Shown here piece by piece: positions 46,601 through 59,406 of a DNA stretch of 64,000 nt. The position numbers and the translations under genes are program-made. Positions within the stretch are counted from its first letter, which is position 1. Every line of letters begins with the position of its first letter. The DNA comes from Haliclona indistincta (taxonomy: Eukaryota > Porifera > Demospongiae > Haplosclerida > Chalinidae): NCBI GenBank assembly GCA_964017065.1, contig OZ024791.1, positions 5,136,547 through 5,200,546 of the forward strand, in the 5' to 3' direction. The notes under the pieces are model-generated. The model saw only the letters and a program-made list of their open reading frames with translations, searched no databases and was not told the origin of the DNA.

Positions 46601-48766
46601 AAACCATTGATACAAGCAGCTAGTGTCAAACCAGAGATTGCTATTGTAGACTGTGAGTTGCTTAGGGCCTGGGGAATGAGAGGAGTTAATGAATTATTGT
46701 ATTAATCATAGCTATTGAAGCTGAACAGAACTTTAGCGAGAGTGAAGGATGGGAATTCGTAACTCTAGCAGATCAGGTACATGTACCCACTCTGATCTCT
46801 AACCTCACACTTTCTTTCTCTCTACAGCAACAGTTTGGTATCAAGACAGCTGGCATGGACGACAAGTGCACTGCCATGCAGATGCTGGTAGTTTATGCTA
46901 AAGACCTTCAAGACGGCTTTGCTGACTATGCTGAAGAGGTATGTATGTACACAAAGTGAATCACCACTCTACCTCGCCTCTCTAGGTTGCTAAAATGATG
47001 GTACCTCACCTGCGATTCTACTTCAATGAACATATCCTCCTCACAAATAATCTCATTAGTAGCTAGTAGTACATCTGTCCATTTGTTGTATAACCTTAAT
47101 AGTAGTATACTAGTGAGAGCCTCGGCCGCTCAGATCCTGCCTTTTCTGCTGGAGTGCGTCAAGAGTAAAGGTGACGAGTGTTGCTGTGTTGGGTCTCAAT
47201 CTATAATCCTCTTTCACTACAGGACCTGAAGTGATACAGCAGATGTGGATGTACATATCTGAGAAACTACTGGAGTGCATTCCATTGGAACCAGACACAG
47301 AAATAACTGGAATTATGATCGACTCTCTTTGTAAGGTAAGAGCAGCCTTCATTCTCTCATTCTTTATCTCTCTTTGTCCTCCCTCTCTCTCAGTGTGTGG
47401 AGCTGTTGGGCGGTACAAACTGTTTCACACCTGAGCAGTATGCTAAGATAGTAGAGATTATTAATGACAAGCTGACTGGCTGCTTGATGAGGGAGAAGGA
47501 AAGACAGGATCAGCGAATAGACGAGGATTATGATGAGCAGGTGGAAGAGGAGCTAGAAGAAGAGGTGAGAATATGACAGTGCCTTTTTAGTGAGCATATC
47601 TTTGTCTCTTAGGATGAAAATGATGATTTCATCATGCGGAAAGTAAGTTATTCATTTTGTGTTGTTCACTTGTACTCTATCTCATCTTCAGATCACTGAT
47701 TTGGTTCACTCTCTGTTTCAAACTCACGGTTTAACTCTTATTCCTTTGTTTGATCAAATTGTTCCCACACTCAACAAAATGCTGGTAAGCAGTTTCGACT
47801 ACTTGTTATCATTCATTAAAATGAGTATAATAATAGGGTGTAGGGCAACCGTCCGGTCAAAGAGCATATGCAATGTGCATGTATGACGACCTTTTAGAGT
47901 TTGCTGGTCAGGTAAGCTGAGGTCAGCTTTACCTGAATCGATTCTGATTGGTATACGGTTTGTTAGAGTGCTGTCAACTACCAGCAGTTCTTTTTGAATC
48001 CGTTACTGGATGGTATAGTTGACAACTCCCCGGTCGTGAGACAAGTGAGCGAGTGAGTGGATTGTGGAGGGTTTCCATACTATATCTCCATAGGCTGCTG
48101 GATTTGGTGTTGGAGTGATGGCGCAATACTGCAGTAAAGACTTTGCTACCACCTGCCTTAGTTGGTGCCCACTCTGTCATTCTATCGTTATCTTTCCTTT
48201 CTCCAGATTCATTGTCTCTTCTTGTGAGTGCAATCCAACGACCTGATGCTAGAGAAGATTTTGATAGCGTTAATGCGACTGAAAATGCTATAGCAGCTGT
48301 TGCTAAGATCTGCAAGCACATCAGTAATGGTGTACCGTATGACAGTATTCTTCCCCTGTGGTTGTCATGGCTACCAGTGGTAGAGGACCGTGTTGAAGCG
48401 GTACATGTCTATTCGTACTTGTGTGATCTTATTGAAGGGTACAATGGATAATAGATAGATAAGCAGATTCATTTTTATTCTGTCTGCAGAAACAACTCAC
48501 TTATTCTTGGACAGAATAACTCTAACGTACCCAAGATACTATCTATCATTGGAGAAGCTGTGTCTCGTAATGTATTAGAGCGTGATAACCAGGTGTTGCA
48601 GCGACTGCTTGCTATCGTCAGACATGTACAGGTATGCCTAGATAGCATATACTGAATGAACATCAGATCTATCATGCTATAGGCTAGCGGAGAGGTATGG
48701 CAAGCCTGTATTCGTCTCCTGTCCGAGAAGCAACAGACAGCACTCACAACAGCCCTCGCAAAATGA
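43644..48766 (+). CDS. IPO5: Importin-5 (RanBP5/karyopherin beta-3) homologue
   Basis: This is a nuclear import receptor of HEAT repeats that binds cargo and Ran-GTP. It is a split gene of about 29 exons with mostly 50-120 bp introns. Exon 1 is 43644-43715 ([14 protein letters not shown]) and exon 2 is 43792-43872. Family landmarks appear in the expected order: [13 protein letters not shown]; an acidic [17 protein letters not shown] loop followed by [103 protein letters not shown]; and a C-terminal [13 protein letters not shown]. The stop is at 48764-48766. Splice sites around 47030-47110 and 47840-47860 are uncertain. Assignment to IPO5 over IPO4 rests on the acidic loop and the C-terminal order. 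Confidence 0.92.
45556..45613 (+). repeat. (TCAC)n microsatellite in an IPO5 intron
   Basis: About 14 perfect tetranucleotide copies fill half of the 115-bp intron between exons ending at 45510 and starting at 45626. It is probably polymorphic in length. Confidence 0.95.
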
Positions 48767-48933
48767 CTTTTCTATTTGTTCATGAAATGTCGAAATCTCT
48801 AGTAGTAGTGATATTATAATAATAATGATAAGAGCAGTTTTATAAATTATTATTAATAACTAGCCACCCCTAAGCTAGGCCCTAGCATGGCTAGTTAATT
48901 AAAGAGCTAATAGCTATATTAACCCCACCCACA

Positions 48934-49338
48934 ATGGCGGATTCTTTAAAACGTGTAACAGAACAATTGCTGGCAGAGACTAAAAGAGAGAAGGAGACTA
49001 CGGGAAAACTATCTGATGACCTACTTTCTGCTTTATATTTTATTTTCAAACAGCCATTGGTCCACGCTCTGGACTTGCTAGACCGCCAAGCAGTGACTCA
49101 CGTGACCTGTCCAAGTGGGCGGGAACTGTACAGAGTGCGAGGCAGTAGTAAGGGCGAGTACACGTGTCTCTCGAGTGTGGGTCACTGCAGCTGCCTTTCA
49201 TTCGTGTACACTGTGTTGCTGAAAGAGGAAGCCATGATGTGCAAACACCTGCTAGCAGTACACCTGAGCAGAGCAACTAACACTGCCCTCACCAGGCACG
49301 TCTCTGACAATGACTTTGCTGAGATCCTCAGCAGCTAG
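48934..49338 (+). CDS. ZSWIM7: SWIM zinc-finger protein ZSWIM7 (SWS1) homologue
   Basis: This is a single-exon gene of 134 residues, close to the about 140 of the vertebrate protein. It carries the SWIM motif as HCSCLSFVYTVLLKEE followed by MMCKHLLAVHL, that is C-x-C ... C-x-H. ZSWIM7/SWS1 partners with the RAD51 paralogue SWSAP1 in the Shu complex, which promotes RAD51 filament formation in homologous recombination. It lies 167 bp downstream of IPO5 on the same strand and faces MPDU1. The start ATG follows a short AT-rich stretch, and no upstream in-frame exon was seen. Confidence 0.88.
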   Translation: MADSLKRVTEQLLAETKREKETTGKLSDDLLSALYFIFKQPLVHALDLLDRQAVTHVTCPSGRELYRVRGSSKGEYTCLSSVGHCSCLSFVYTVLLKEEAMMCKHLLAVHLSRATNTALTRHVSDNDFAEILSS

Positions 49339-49476
49339 TTAGACAATGATAAAATAATCATCAACTACTCAATCTCACTCTAATACAACATGTTATATAC
49401 ATGTACTTACAGCATAAAATATTGCTAAACCTATTATTGCATGCCGAGCAGTTATAGTCTAGTAGATCGTGATTTT

Positions 49477-51264
49477 TTATGCCTTCTTGATCTTATCCAC
49501 GTTCCAGTACCAGTAGAACTGAATCAAGATGATAGTGTTGGCGATGAATGCGGAGGAGATGGTGGCCACCAGCAGGATGTCAGCAGTCTCCTGGATGGTA
49601 GTGAATATCCTTATGAAGGTCCCAGACCAGTTCATGTACGCCGTGATGACAGATAGCTGTCCAGTGGTACCATTAGTGTACGTGGTGAAAATCTGTGTGA
49701 ACTGTGGAGGAGAACAGCATTATCAGACTAGAGTACATAGCATCATAAATTATGAGAAAATACCATCAAAATAAATCCCATAATCACAGAATTTTAGATG
49801 CGCGGCTGAGCCAACACCCCGCTTTGATCTGTGTCTACTCTTTTGTTCAATTTAGCCGAGTGTTATGTAACACCAACTAGTAAAACTATACTAATTTGTA
49901 TTTGATTAGGCTGGTTTCGCATTGTTCTTTGATCTAAGTATTATTATTACTATGTGTGTGTCTGTGGTTGGGTCAGTGGAAATATTTCTCACAGTCAACC
50001 ATAGCGACTGTACTAACAGTGAGTGTGTGTATTAGAGAGCATCAAGTCAACACAAGACTACAACACATTACAATATACTTACAATTTCCTTATCGTGGAA
50101 TTAGACGCTAGTTTAAAATAAGTGTTTAATGATGCAATCGGTAGGTAATCCAATTTCTTTTGCATATCATACTACATTAATCATTCAAACCACAAGAATG
50201 AAAGTTTACTCACTCACATAACTTTGTGGTTTGCCAGTAGATTGCAGCAGGCATGCAGTTTGTTTGAAAAGTGTCTTGGCTCAATCATGCATACTGCTGC
50301 AACCATAACAATACACATATTATCTCATATTACTAGTAATTATGTTCTCATCAACTATGTCATATAGCCTCATAGTAATTATTGTTATAATCAGCTATAA
50401 TGCTAGTATGTACACATTGGTTTGGTAACTGATGTGATTTCAGTCTAAGAATGTGGTAAAACAATTATCTTTAGTGCGAAGAATTTACAAGGTTATTTTT
50501 CCCTGATGATTCGAATTTGAGGCACCTCGGCAATGTTTGGTTGACCATACAAACAAACGGTAACACAGCTCAATGATATCAATGGAAAACCCTTTGATGG
50601 TCCCTTTTGTTTCACAAAAAAACATCATCGGACAGACTCACCCTGCTACTAATCACGAGAGGAATAACGCAGCCTTGTAGAGTAGACAGCAGAGCCAGGG
50701 AGGCATATTGTGATGTGAGATACCACACAAGCACTCCGTACACCGGAGCAAATGCCCCTAGATAGATAATGTTCTGATTGTAGTAAAACATGAGAGATAG
50801 AATTATCGCAACTTGCACCGCAATGAAGAAATTCTCTCCCCAAGCACTAAGCAGAGAAAGATATGTGCAAGCATAGGTGTTGAAAATGGGTTTTATACCT
50901 GAATGGAAAGGATTTAGCAAAACTGTATGATGCTGTAAATGTGACAGCTGCAAGCTCTTGAACGATCGCCAGGTAACTGAGATTTTCCACCGAAGAGGCT
51001 CTCACAATTTTAATAATCTGAGGCACCTTGACTGAGAGGTTAGTTATTCACTGCACAGTTAATGGGTAGTGCAACTGACCAATCACAGCTCCCAACACAA
51101 CAATGAGACTGAGCACACGCCCTATCGCCATCCTCAAGCATGTCACTAGAGAGAGAAAGGATATTGAGAGATACATAACCAAGTGACTAACTATCAGCTG
51201 TGAGGTTTATGACCACTTTTTCATAACACTGCCCAGGAAAGAAGTACTCCAGCTGAGCAGCCAT
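49477..51264 (-). CDS. MPDU1: MPDU1 homologue (mannose-P-dolichol utilization, PQ-loop membrane protein)
   Basis: This is an ER multi-span membrane protein needed for use of dolichol-phosphate mannose and glucose in N-glycan, GPI-anchor and related synthesis. I read exons from the ATG at 51264 (MAAQLEYFFPGQCYEKVVIN), then VTCLRMAIGRVLSLIVV (about 51073-51145), the first PQ-loop VKVPQIIKIVRASSVENLSY and FTASYSFAKSFPF (about 50898-51020), AWGENFFIAVQVAIILS to VIPLVISSR (50642-50850), and the last exon 49477-49701 with TNGTTGQLSVIT, a Phe/Ile-rich stretch with TIQETADILL, and a Lys-rich end (VDKIKKA). The TGQLS and TIQE.(G/A)D landmarks are diagnostic. The 940-bp intron 49702-50641 is unusually long for this window. 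The gene shares a 257-bp divergent promoter with the TMTC gene. Confidence 0.9.
49702..50641. other. Long MPDU1 intron
   Basis: This is a 940-bp AT-rich intron bounded by a GTGAGT donor and CAG acceptor on the minus strand. I saw no coding exon, transposon ends or RNA-like structure in it. Confidence 0.55.
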
Positions 51265-51521
51265 GTTGTTCCTAACAATGGTATTGTGAACATTCATTTT
51301 TAGCGTTTTTATTAGTACCAACACAAAACACAGCGTAAAGTGCTGGATTATAGTGTGACTTCTCCTAGTGAAACAATGTTATACACCTAGCTGTTTCACT
51401 GACCTTTGTCATGTACTTTTGGGTTCGATATCAGAATCATAAAATAGGAGTGACTGGGCGTGGCTTCACGTGCGTTTTGGCGCGCGTTTGACTGCGAAGC
51501 TGCTGAAGTGCAGAGCAGGGT
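51265..51521. promoter_or_regulatory. Divergent promoter between MPDU1 and TMTC genes
   Basis: The 257 bp between the two ATGs contain a palindromic CACGTG at 51467-51472 and a GGCGCGCGTTTG CpG-rich element near the TMTC start, with no TATA box next to either start. A CACGTG site can bind bHLH-zip factors. That use here is inference. Confidence 0.45.
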
Positions 51522-54500
51522 ATGGGGCGTATCTCCTGGTCACAGGCTAGACCTCGCGGGTCAGAGGTGGTTGCAGTGTTTATCCTGGCAGTAGCACTTT
51601 ATATCAACACTCTGTTTGGAGAGTTTGTCTTTGATGATCATGAAGCCGTGCAACAAAATATTGATGTCAGGTGTGGTGGGCCTCAATATCATGTCCAAGT
51701 ATTGTCAGACCTTGCATTCATGATAAGAAATGTTTACTGAAAACATCCTTTCCTTTGAGCTTTATTTTAAAATTCATCTGGTTTGTTTGGGCTTAAAAAT
51801 CTTTAATATCTTTGTTCTCATTTCCTAGGACTGACACATCACTGCAGCAAGTCTTCACAAATGATTTTTGGGGCAACCCACTCTCTGATCCAGAATCACA
51901 CCAGTCCTATCGGCCTCTTACAGTCCTCACCTACCGATGGAACCGGCAGCTCCATGGAATGCAACCAATCAGATTTCACCTAGTGAACGTGGTGCTGCAT
52001 GGAGTAGTATGTGTGCTGCTACTAATAGTACTCACGAGAAGCAATGCAGGACACCTCACATCACTGCTGGCTGCTCTCCTCTATGCAGCTCACCCAATAC
52101 ACACTGAAGCAGTGAGAACTACTGCATGCACTTAATACTAAATGTCTTTTTCATTTAGGTAGCAAACATAGCTGGACGAGCGGAGCTGTTATCAGCAATG
52201 ATGTTTCTGTTGTCATTAATGTCTTGTCAACAGTCTATAGTTACTGATAAAGGAATTAAAAAGTTTTCTCTATCATGGCTGTTGCTGAGCGTGGCTCTTG
52301 GAGGTGTAGCCATGTTGTGCAAGGAGCAGGGGATTACATGTATTGGAGTCAATTTGATATTAGTGATGATGTCTGCTGCTGACAATAGCCAGCTGCTGGG
52401 ACTGTTTACTGATTCAAATTGGTCAGTGAGTTTAATGTATGATCAAATTAATCCTCAAGTCAGACATCAAAGTGTCTCTCTATTGTCAGTAGGAGGAGGT
52501 GGGCAGGACCATCAGCCTTACTGGTAACAGGTGCCATAGTGTTGCTAGGCACCAGGCTACTGATCATTGGAGGAGGGAGACCTGTTTTTTTAGACTCTGA
52601 TAATCCGGCTTCATTCTCTCCACACATTCTTACCCGCTTTCTCACATACTCCTTTTTATGTCAATTTAACTATTGGTTACTCTTATGTCCCTCTCGTCTG
52701 TGTTTTGATTGGTCAATGGGAAGTATTCAACTTGTAAAGAATGTGGCAGACAGCAGAAATATTGTAACAACAATATTTTTCTTCAGTCTCACTATTGTGG
52801 GGCTTCTGTGTGAGTCAGCATGATTCCATGCTATTGAGTGTGTATCTGTTATTATACAATGTGCAGGTGTTTGTCCTCCAAAATCACTGTTAAAGAATAT
52901 GAGTAGGAAAGGGTTGCAAGCAGTAACCTTTGCACTGTCTCTTATCCTATTACCCTTTCTACCTGCCACTAATTTGTTCTTCACCGTTGGGTTCGTGGTT
53001 GCCGAGAGAGTGCTATATGTGCCGAGTATGGGATTCTGTTTGCTAGTAGCCATGGGGATTAGTAAGGTGGCTAGCATCACTGTCCCTCGCAGTGATGATA
53101 CCACAGACACTACCGTTTCAATCTCATACAATACAACTGTCAAAGTAAATTTTTATTTGGTCAATTGGCAGCTGTTTGTGACAGTTACTTTCTTCCTATG
53201 CACTGAAAACCATTCTGAATCTCATTTCTCTTACACCCATATTCTCAGAAAACCCACAAGGATGGAAGGAAGCTAAGCATTCTAGCTGCCATTCTGTTAT
53301 TGTTTGTATTCTCTGCGAAGACTTTGGCAAGGAACCAAGAGTGGAGAGACATGCAGGCACTGGCTACTGCAGCACTGAAAACGAATCCAACTAATGCTAA
53401 AGTGCATTTCACAATGGGCAATGTGCTAGCACAGCAGGTAACCACTCAGTTACTTAAAGCACTGTATGTGCTTGGTAAAATCATGAGACACAACAGTGAG
53501 ACATTGTTGTGAAATGTTCTTATCTCAATACAAATAGTGTTAGAGTGACCCCAGGCACCTGCTCAGTGTAAACATTACTCCCTTTTGAAACACTAAAGAT
53601 GATATTCTGTTAATTTATTTCACTATGGCTTCTTGGTTTGAGCATGACTAAATGCTGATTGCCAAAATCAAAGCATTAAGAGGTCGTCTCCAGGCTTACC
53701 CCCACATTCCAGTGATGTGATCATGTGCTCTGTGGTATTGAGACACCTCTTAATTATGATGATAGCTGTTTGCATATAAATGTAGTCTACCTCATTGGGT
53801 GTGTGCAGACTAATGCACAGATAACCGCAAGATTTCACCAGCAGCTGTAGCAATTATTACCTCAGTTGAAAGTGCTTTGAAATGACTATTGCGGTATACC
53901 ACTCTCTTTTGCCCCTGGTAAAAAAATTCAGGTGTCTGGTGAGGAGGTTAAAGGTTAAATCTCCACCCTAACTTATTCGTTAAACATGCAAACTTCCATG
54001 TCAAAAATTTCAATTATGCAAATTTGTCGTTATTGTATTACAAAAGGAAATGTACAGACAATGCTAGTAAGTAAAGTACCAAGAAAGAAACATGAGCCAA
54101 GACTGCTTAGGAAAATGCATTGTGATCTCCTTGGCGTGGGTGTTAATATGCCCACTACAATAGCTAGTTATTGAGGTGGGGCATTGTATTACATTGACTG
54201 TGCATATATTCTTTACTGACAAAGGCTAATACTCCCACCTTATCCTTGTCTTACTAATTTGATTATGTAGTCACCTTCTCTCCTGGTAAATGACCACATG
54301 CATGTTTGTTCCTCTTCCTTCTTCATCAGGGAAACCGTTCTTGTGAGAAGTACTATCGAGAGGCTCTTCGGCTGAGAGCGAATTACACTCTAGCATGGAC
54401 AAATCTTGGTCTGGTGCTTCTCAACACAGGTAGGTTAGCGGATGGATTATTGCATTAACACTACCTATGATGGGGCAGCCATCATAACTAACAGCTGCTG

Positions 54501-57448
54501 TGAGATAGTTTTGGGATGGAAATTGAATTCCCAGCCGCAGTAATCTCATGAGAGAACAATACCCAAACCCATTTACAATAGTACTTAATGTGACAGCTTT
54601 GGTCAATTATAATACCACAGGGCAACACAGTTTAGCAATGGTTAGCTCCATCGCAGCATGTTGTCTATGTGTGTATGGAAGTTTACAATAACGAACACTT
54701 TACTAAATTGTTAGTAATTGTCATCTTACCAAACAGGCTCTGAGTGTGGGCAATTCTACCAACTACACACATTAATGCACTATAGACATTGTATTGTCAA
54801 CAGTTGTTTAGTACCTTTGTTGCAGATCAAGAATAGTTTGCATAACATAGTTAGTCTGTTCACCAGATTGAGTAAACGGTGGTTTAATTGTGTCCGAGTT
54901 GTTTTGTAATGCAGTCTTTGTTAGACTTGTTTCCTACTCAAAACCCATTTAAGAACAACCAAGTTAGCAATCAACTTGTCCATTGATGTATGACAGGGTT
55001 ACTGTGCTGTTACAAACTGTTGCATTCTCCCTTAAAACAGATTAAGTGTTGCAGCGATTGTGGTCTCTTGTTCCTATTGACACAGGTACATTCAGTTGGC
55101 CTCTGTGTGTACACAGTCTATTGTTGAGTACACTAGCCTATTTCATGTTCATTTCCTGTGTGTTGTGTGAGCTTTTGTTAATGATAGACTAACTTCTAAG
55201 AACTTGATAGCATGAGCAGTGCTGTTACAGCACTACAAGCAATTATAAGTCATCATTTGACCTGACCTCCAGCATGGGGGAATTTGTTAGTCTCATTATT
55301 GTGGCTATATGTGTCAACAGATCGGGCTAAGGAGGCTGAAATGTGTTATAGGACTGCATTACACATTAAACCTGATCATGTGACAGCCAATACAAACATG
55401 GGACACTTGTGTCGGATTCAGAGACGGTGGAAGGAGGCCATTAAACACTACACAATAGCATCACAAAGACGTCCTAACAATCCAATACTGCACTACCACA
55501 TTGGAGATGCTCTGATAGAGCTTGGCGGAAACGAGAACCTTGAGGTACGTCGCATCTAGTGACAGTCGCTAGCACTTTATAACATTTTACTAGGAAGCAG
55601 AAAGAGAGCTAGAGAGAGCAATAAACATACAACCTACCTATGGACAAGCACATATTGCCCTTGGCAAACTATTGTCAAGGACTTTAACCAACAACAATGC
55701 ACAATCAACCACAGCAAGATCACAAGTCAGGAAGGTAACAACAGTGGTGATGTGTACATGGTTGCTGTGCAAACACTTAACCTCAACTATGAATGTATGA
55801 CAATGCCTCTTGGGAGCCACAGGGGGTGAGATAAAAGAGAGTGTAAGGTGCCAGTTGAGATAAGAGATAGACTTTCTCTTGGGAGAAGTTTGAATAGTAG
55901 GGGCTGTGTGCCTTGTGTTTACTCAGCTCATGATTATGGGCTGCAGACAATTCCAGTCACACTGAAACACCCAAGCATGCAAGTTAATAGTTGATACCAT
56001 GGACAGGTTCAATTATATTCATAATGATCATGTTTTCCTGTGGACAGCTAATAGTAGCCTGAGGAAAGATGAACCTGTATAGTTATGCAGCTATTTGATC
56101 TAGTATAAACAAACATATACAATTCTCTGATGTTAAAGGTGATTTGTGTTAGTGTGCATGTGTCTCTATCACTGTCAAACACTACCGACATCCTCTTTAA
56201 ATGTTCTTGGAAAGGATATTTGTATATGCAATGTACTCCAGGGTTTATTTGGTGGGCTGGCTGGACATCTTGTAACCAAAGTTTGTTCAGTCTATGTTAA
56301 ACAAGTTGCTGGAAAGGCATACAAAGAGAAAGACAACAGATTATGGAGTGGTTCTTTCACAGTTCCCAGTAGTGTTGTACTGGCTGGCATTCTTGGTACA
56401 AAGACATACCCATATTGGCAAACACATTCACTGTACTCAGCAGTAATCAAAAAGTCTTCAAAGACTATGCTTCCTTGCAAGTATCAGTGAATTTCTCGGG
56501 AATACTGGTGGAAGCTAACAGTGTTTGAAAGCCTTTTTACACCCTAAAACATTGTCCAATACAAGTTTCTGGCACTGGCTAAGGAAATATACGCTTTGCT
56601 TTTGAGGAAATAATTGACACCTTTCTATGGTGTACAGCATATCTTGTGGATTATGAAAAGGATTGTACAGCATATCTTGTGGATATATGAAAGGATTGTA
56701 CAGCATATCTTGTGGATATATGAAAAGGATTGTACAGCATGTCTTGTGATAAAGTATGTTGTGTGATGTGGTTGTAAGTGCTTGCATTGTTGGGGTGCTT
56801 GGTCAATGCAACTATTTTCAATGTATTTACTTCTTAATCTGAGCACAAAAAATAATCAAAGCAGCCTTTGAGGTGGATAGCAAAGTGTATAATTCTACTG
56901 ATGCTAGCTTCACAAAATGTCTTTGATACCGCCATGGACACACAGAAAACAGAAGCAAACGAAAACATGTATTCATGTATACAAAATGATGCATGCATGT
57001 TCAAATGCTCACTCACCCACACTGCCCACCTACACATCACACACTCTCCCAATACCAAGTCAATAGGGTGTCGATGTATAAACTGACTGTATCTACAGTT
57101 TCTCCTCTGACCTTTCACCTAGCTTTGTCCCTCCTATGCTGCAAATCAACGCACATTCCACATAGTATTGACCTTTGCCTGGGTGTTGAAAAGGTTTCAC
57201 TTCACCTCCTCCCTCATAGGCCATAGCCCATTTACAGGAAGGACTGCTTTATCTACAGAATGAGGCCGACCAAGAGGTGTACCTTATCTTGGGAAAACTG
57301 TTCAAAGCAGATGTGAGTCAAAGTCCACAGTTTATCTTCGCTTTTGTAACTAAAATGTGTTGATTGCCGCTCACTATAGAACAAGCCCAAACTAGCAGCT
57401 GAAGCCATGAGAAGAGTTGATGGAAGAGAGATAGGGAATCTTAGATGA
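51522..57448 (+). CDS. TMTC family protein (transmembrane plus TPR, O-mannosyltransferase type)
   Basis: TMTC proteins are ER multi-span enzymes that add O-mannose to cadherins, followed by lumenal TPR repeats. I read about 11 exons. The first (51522-51670) has a membrane segment and the acidic FVFDDHEAV motif. The second starts 51829 with [28 protein letters not shown] and AAHPIHTEA. Next come [15 protein letters not shown], the DUF1736 segment [37 protein letters not shown], and a last membrane helix near 53280. TPR exons follow at about 53330-53436 ([15 protein letters not shown]), 54330, 55319-55544 and 55593-55735, ending at 57446-57448. Four introns near the 3' half are long. Which of TMTC1-4 it corresponds to cannot be settled by eye. 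The TPR array looks short for the family, so an unseen exon in a long intron is possible. Confidence 0.85.
53437..55318. other. Long TMTC introns around the 54330 exon
   Basis: Two introns of nearly 0.9 kb each flank the small TPR exon at 54330-54430. They are AT-rich, with no clear transposon ends, RNA gene or extra TPR exon recognised. Confidence 0.5.
55736..57217. other. Long TMTC intron with a minisatellite
   Basis: This intron of about 1.5 kb lies between the GTAACA donor after 55735 and the TAG acceptor near 57217. It contains a 33-34 bp tandem repeat (56631-56755). A 114-codon open stretch at 56146-56490 has no recognisable domain and is regarded as chance. Confidence 0.55.
56631..56755 (+). 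repeat. 33-34 bp tandem repeat, about 3.7 copies
   Basis: Units begin TGTACAGCATATCTTGTGG at 56631, 56664, 56697 and 56731. The last is partial and diverged. The repeat lies in a TMTC intron. Confidence 0.92.
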
Positions 57449-57934
57449 AAAGAGACTTTGGAATTTTGTATAGCCATGATGCTCTTTGGTGTTACTGGAA
57501 TGACATTAAGAGTTTCAGTATATATTTGTGGTCACTTTATAGCTAACTAAACAACTGTTGATTTAGCGGCAATATCCACAGATCAAACATTTGCTGATGT
57601 GAAACGACAGCACGTTCTCCTCATTGGTGACGAAACTTGTAGAAAACCAAACATCTCTGTCAACCTCTTGTCGTGATTCTCAACTAATTTTTTTGTCAGA
57701 ATATGGCAAACTTTATTTCTTTTCATAGTTATAAAGAGAAATGTGGACATAAATATGAATGACTTTAAAGTACAAGGTTGAGATAGAGAAAGCAAAGTGA
57801 TTCGCGACATCAGAATAAATTTATAATACTCTCTAGTTATTATGCATAATGTGCTGTATAATGTGTAGCATAAACAGGTTGAGATTTGGGGAGGAAGAAG
57901 CAATGTGAAATAGAGAGCTGTAGCACCTGAGACT
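57449..57934. other. Convergent 3' region between TMTC and Sox genes
   Basis: No gene is seen. Possible polyadenylation signals are a plus-strand AATAAA at 57814-57819 for TMTC and a minus-strand AATAAA at 57712-57717 for Sox. If both are used, the two 3' UTRs overlap by about 100 bp. Confidence 0.45.
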
Positions 57935-59113
57935 TTATGAGTCAGCAGTGTAGGATAAAGTTGGAGCTGTTTGCAGGACCAGTATAGTGGGGGGACGATG
58001 ATCCTTACCCATGCTACTGGCCAGCTCCTGCTGTTGCTGCTGCTGTTCCTGTGACTGTTGGAGACCCTGCTGCAATGCCTGTCTTGCCCAGAGTTGATAG
58101 GAGACAGACTGGCATGCTGTAGAAGTGGTAGGAAGGTAGGCAGGATGATGGTGAGATGATGATGATGATGGGGAGACTATATGTAGCTCCGGCATGCTTT
58201 CAGCCGACCTTAATGGTCCAAGGTGATGAGGAGACTGCATGAACATCACTGATCCATTGGAGTAGACTGCTGGCATCAGAGACTGGACAAATGTGGAGTT
58301 GACCTGTTGTTGTGTGGTCTGGCTCTTGAGCTCTTGGACTGACAGGGTGGGAGAGGAGGATGCAGATGAAGACTGTACTATGGACGACAGAGGGAGATGC
58401 TGGCCAGCAGTGGAGACAAGAGTTGGTAGAGAGGCATTATCTGTGGTTGTTTTTACTGCAATAACTGTAGGCGCTTGTTGCAATATTGTTGTTTCTGAGC
58501 TAGGCATTATGGGAACGAGTTGAGGGGGTGATAGAGGAGAGGAAATGGTTGGCAATTGGTAGAGAGGTGTAGTCTGCAGAAGTGGAGAAACTCCTTGGAT
58601 TAGATGCTTAGGAAGGAGCACAGTGCCGGGAGCTCCAGCGGCTTGGACGAGGCCAGCTGGGTGAGCAGCCGTCAATCCTCCGGCGGCTTGCTGATGCTGC
58701 TGCTGCGCTGGAATGTGCATGATCCGGACTTGCTGAGCTGCAATTGGAGCCTCAATACTGGTCGTAGTGGCGACAGAGGAGGCTGGTGTAGATGGAAGGT
58801 TTGGCATAGTGTAGGGAGATTCAACTGTCATTCGTCCTTTAAATGGATTCTTGGGCTTTCTTCTTGGACGATAGCGATAGTGTGGATACTCGATCATGTG
58901 CTGCTCACGAATCTTCTTGGCTTCATCGATGTATGGTCGTTTGTCAGTCTCAGAGAGCGCTTTCCATTCTGCGCCAAGTTTTTTGCTCAGCTCAGAATTG
59001 TGCATCCTGGGATTTTCTTGAGCCAGCTCTTTGCGCCTTTCTTTCGACCATACCATGAACGCGTTCATGGGGCGCTTGATGTGGTCTGGCGATCTACTGG
59101 ACATTATAGTCAT
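57935..59113 (-). CDS. Sox-family HMG-box transcription factor (SoxB-like)
   Basis: A single coding exon encodes 392 residues from the ATG at 59113 ([17 protein letters not shown]). The open frame extends further upstream, but a TCTCTCACAG acceptor at 59144 ends the exon, so upstream Met codons are intronic. The HMG box (about residues 10-88) has [38 protein letters not shown] and [10 protein letters not shown]. These residues fit group B better than E or F; that grouping is inference. The remainder is Ala/Gln/Ser/Pro-rich with His, Ser and Gln runs, including QEQQQQQQE near the C-terminus, typical of a transactivation region. A 5' non-coding exon upstream of 59407 is indicated by an AG-GTAAGT donor. 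Confidence 0.88.
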   Translation of the reverse strand: MTIMSSRSPDHIKRPMNAFMVWSKERRKELAQENPRMHNSELSKKLGAEWKALSETDKRPYIDEAKKIREQHMIEYPHYRYRPRRKPKNPFKGRMTVESPYTMPNLPSTPASSVATTTSIEAPIAAQQVRIMHIPAQQQHQQAAGGLTAAHPAGLVQAAGAPGTVLLPKHLIQGVSPLLQTTPLYQLPTISSPLSPPQLVPIMPSSETTILQQAPTVIAVKTTTDNASLPTLVSTAGQHLPLSSIVQSSSASSSPTLSVQELKSQTTQQQVNSTFVQSLMPAVYSNGSVMFMQSPHHLGPLRSAESMPELHIVSPSSSSSHHHPAYLPTTSTACQSVSYQLWARQALQQGLQQSQEQQQQQQELASSMGKDHRPPTILVLQTAPTLSYTADS

Positions 59114-59143
59114 TGGTGTTGCCACTGTGGAGCTGCGAGCTAC

Positions 59144-59406
59144 CTGTGAGAGAAACAGAGTAATGGAACAAGTCATCAGTAAAAATAGCATCACTGGAAT
59201 TACCTACTATTATCTTGTTGCACAACGACCAGCGCAGTACAACAAACCAGCTGCGCTATTTGCGTCAGCTGTAAGAGAATAGTCTAGCACGAGGAGAGCG
59301 ACTGAATTATACAGTTACCACACGCACTTTGTTGCAAGGCTAATGTCGTTAGCTATTATTAGCACCATGTATTGTACCGCAAAACAACACTACTACATGT
59401 ACTTAC
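59144..59406 (-). other. 5'-UTR intron of the Sox gene
   Basis: On the minus strand a GTAAGT donor at about 59406 and a TCTCTCACAG acceptor at 59144 bracket this stretch. The upstream non-coding exon would lie in about 59407-59560. Confidence 0.55.

Noticed and set aside
56146..56490. 114-codon open frame inside a TMTC intron
   Set aside because: It has no recognisable domain and composition like the surrounding intron, and the TMTC exons on either side join in frame without it.
57935..59194. Start of the Sox protein at the upstream [10 protein letters not shown]
   Set aside because: A strong splice acceptor at 59144 places those codons in an intron, and the hydrophobic stretch would be odd for a nuclear factor.
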